Shown here: in pieces, positions 63,963-64,000 of the stretch
Layout of the letters: every line of letters starts with the position of its first letter
How positions within the stretch are numbered: position 1 is the stretch's first letter
Assembly (NCBI RefSeq): GCF_900101545.1
Contig: NZ_FMZU01000008.1
Coordinates: forward strand, 207,048 to 271,047
Origin: Variovorax sp. CF079
GTDB taxonomy: Bacteria; Pseudomonadota; Gammaproteobacteria; Burkholderiales; Burkholderiaceae_C
Reading direction: 5' to 3'
DNA: 64,000 bases
Notes under the pieces: generated by a model
What the model saw: only the letters and a program-made list of their open reading frames with translations
The model's database searches: none
What the model was told of the DNA's origin: nothing
Position numbers and translations under genes: made by a program

Positions 63963-64000
63963 CGATGACCTACTTTCACACGGGAACCCGCACTATCATC
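63956..64000 (-). rRNA. rrf: 5S ribosomal RNA, 3' end (partial)
   Basis: On the minus strand the last bases read GATGATAGTGCGGGTTCC, then CGTGTGAAAGTAGGTCATCG and TCAGGCT, the conserved 3' third of beta-proteobacterial 5S rRNA. The rest lies beyond the window. It implies a complete rrn operon to the right. Confidence 0.93.

Overview
The window is one contiguous piece of a high-G+C betaproteobacterial chromosome, most probably a Comamonadaceae (Variovorax-like) member of the Burkholderiales. The grounds are the G+C-rich third codon positions, a Bug-type periplasmic binding protein beside LysR regulators, algZ-algR divergent from argH, and the 3' end of a 5S rRNA of beta-proteobacterial type on the minus strand at the right edge. 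No phage, transposase, CRISPR array or tRNA was seen, and no stretch longer than about 250 bases lacks a gene. The first gene (cyclic glucan synthase) and the last (5S rRNA) are cut by the window edges.

Layout. 1-7350: cyclic beta-1,2-glucan synthase, then a LysR regulator. 8286-11291 (minus): algZ-algR-AI-2E-type permease, divergent from argH. 12893-17591: glycosyltransferase, UDP-xylose synthase, UDP-glucose dehydrogenase and a rhomboid protease. 17632-21791: a membrane protein, then a DUF3455 lipoprotein divergent from an ECF sigma factor / anti-sigma / SGNH hydrolase operon; the divergent gap holds two matching ECF-type promoters. 21820-25666 (minus): a miniature TpsA-like exoprotein, a lipoprotein, an OpgC-type acyltransferase and a GT4 glycosyltransferase. 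25753-31719: a large thioester-containing alpha-2-macroglobulin.

31763-43771 is an accessory block of about two dozen mostly tiny genes. Nearly all are on the plus strand and many overlap by ATGA or TGATG. They include acetyltransferases, DUF1330, a PhyH-type dioxygenase, GFA proteins, RidA, DinB-like, cupin, DUF2867, a methyltransferase, DUF4406, DUF3592, DUF3574, DUF2277, DJ-1/PfpI, a hotdog thioesterase, ABM proteins and a deacetylase. The block lies between the alpha-2-macroglobulin gene and pbpC (43807-45990), two genes that are neighbours in many bacteria.

46148-64000: a hybrid histidine kinase; a cyanate module (minus strand: histidine kinase, response regulator, cynA-, cynB- and cynD-like ABC genes, cynS); an FMN-dependent alpha-hydroxy-acid dehydrogenase; a tannase-family lipoprotein esterase overlapping an alpha/beta hydrolase, divergent from a LysR gene and a Bug binding protein; a glycolipid-binding-fold protein; DNA polymerase IV; a broken topoisomerase IB gene; and a bidirectional terminator shared with the rRNA operon.

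The best candidates for closer study are the symmetric ECF promoter pair, the alpha-2-macroglobulin/pbpC pair split by the accessory block, two palindromic repeats read as protein inside pbpC, the tannase-family esterase that lacks both cysteines of its family motif, the miniature TpsA protein, an unknown-domain/GFA fusion, and the deleted topoisomerase gene.
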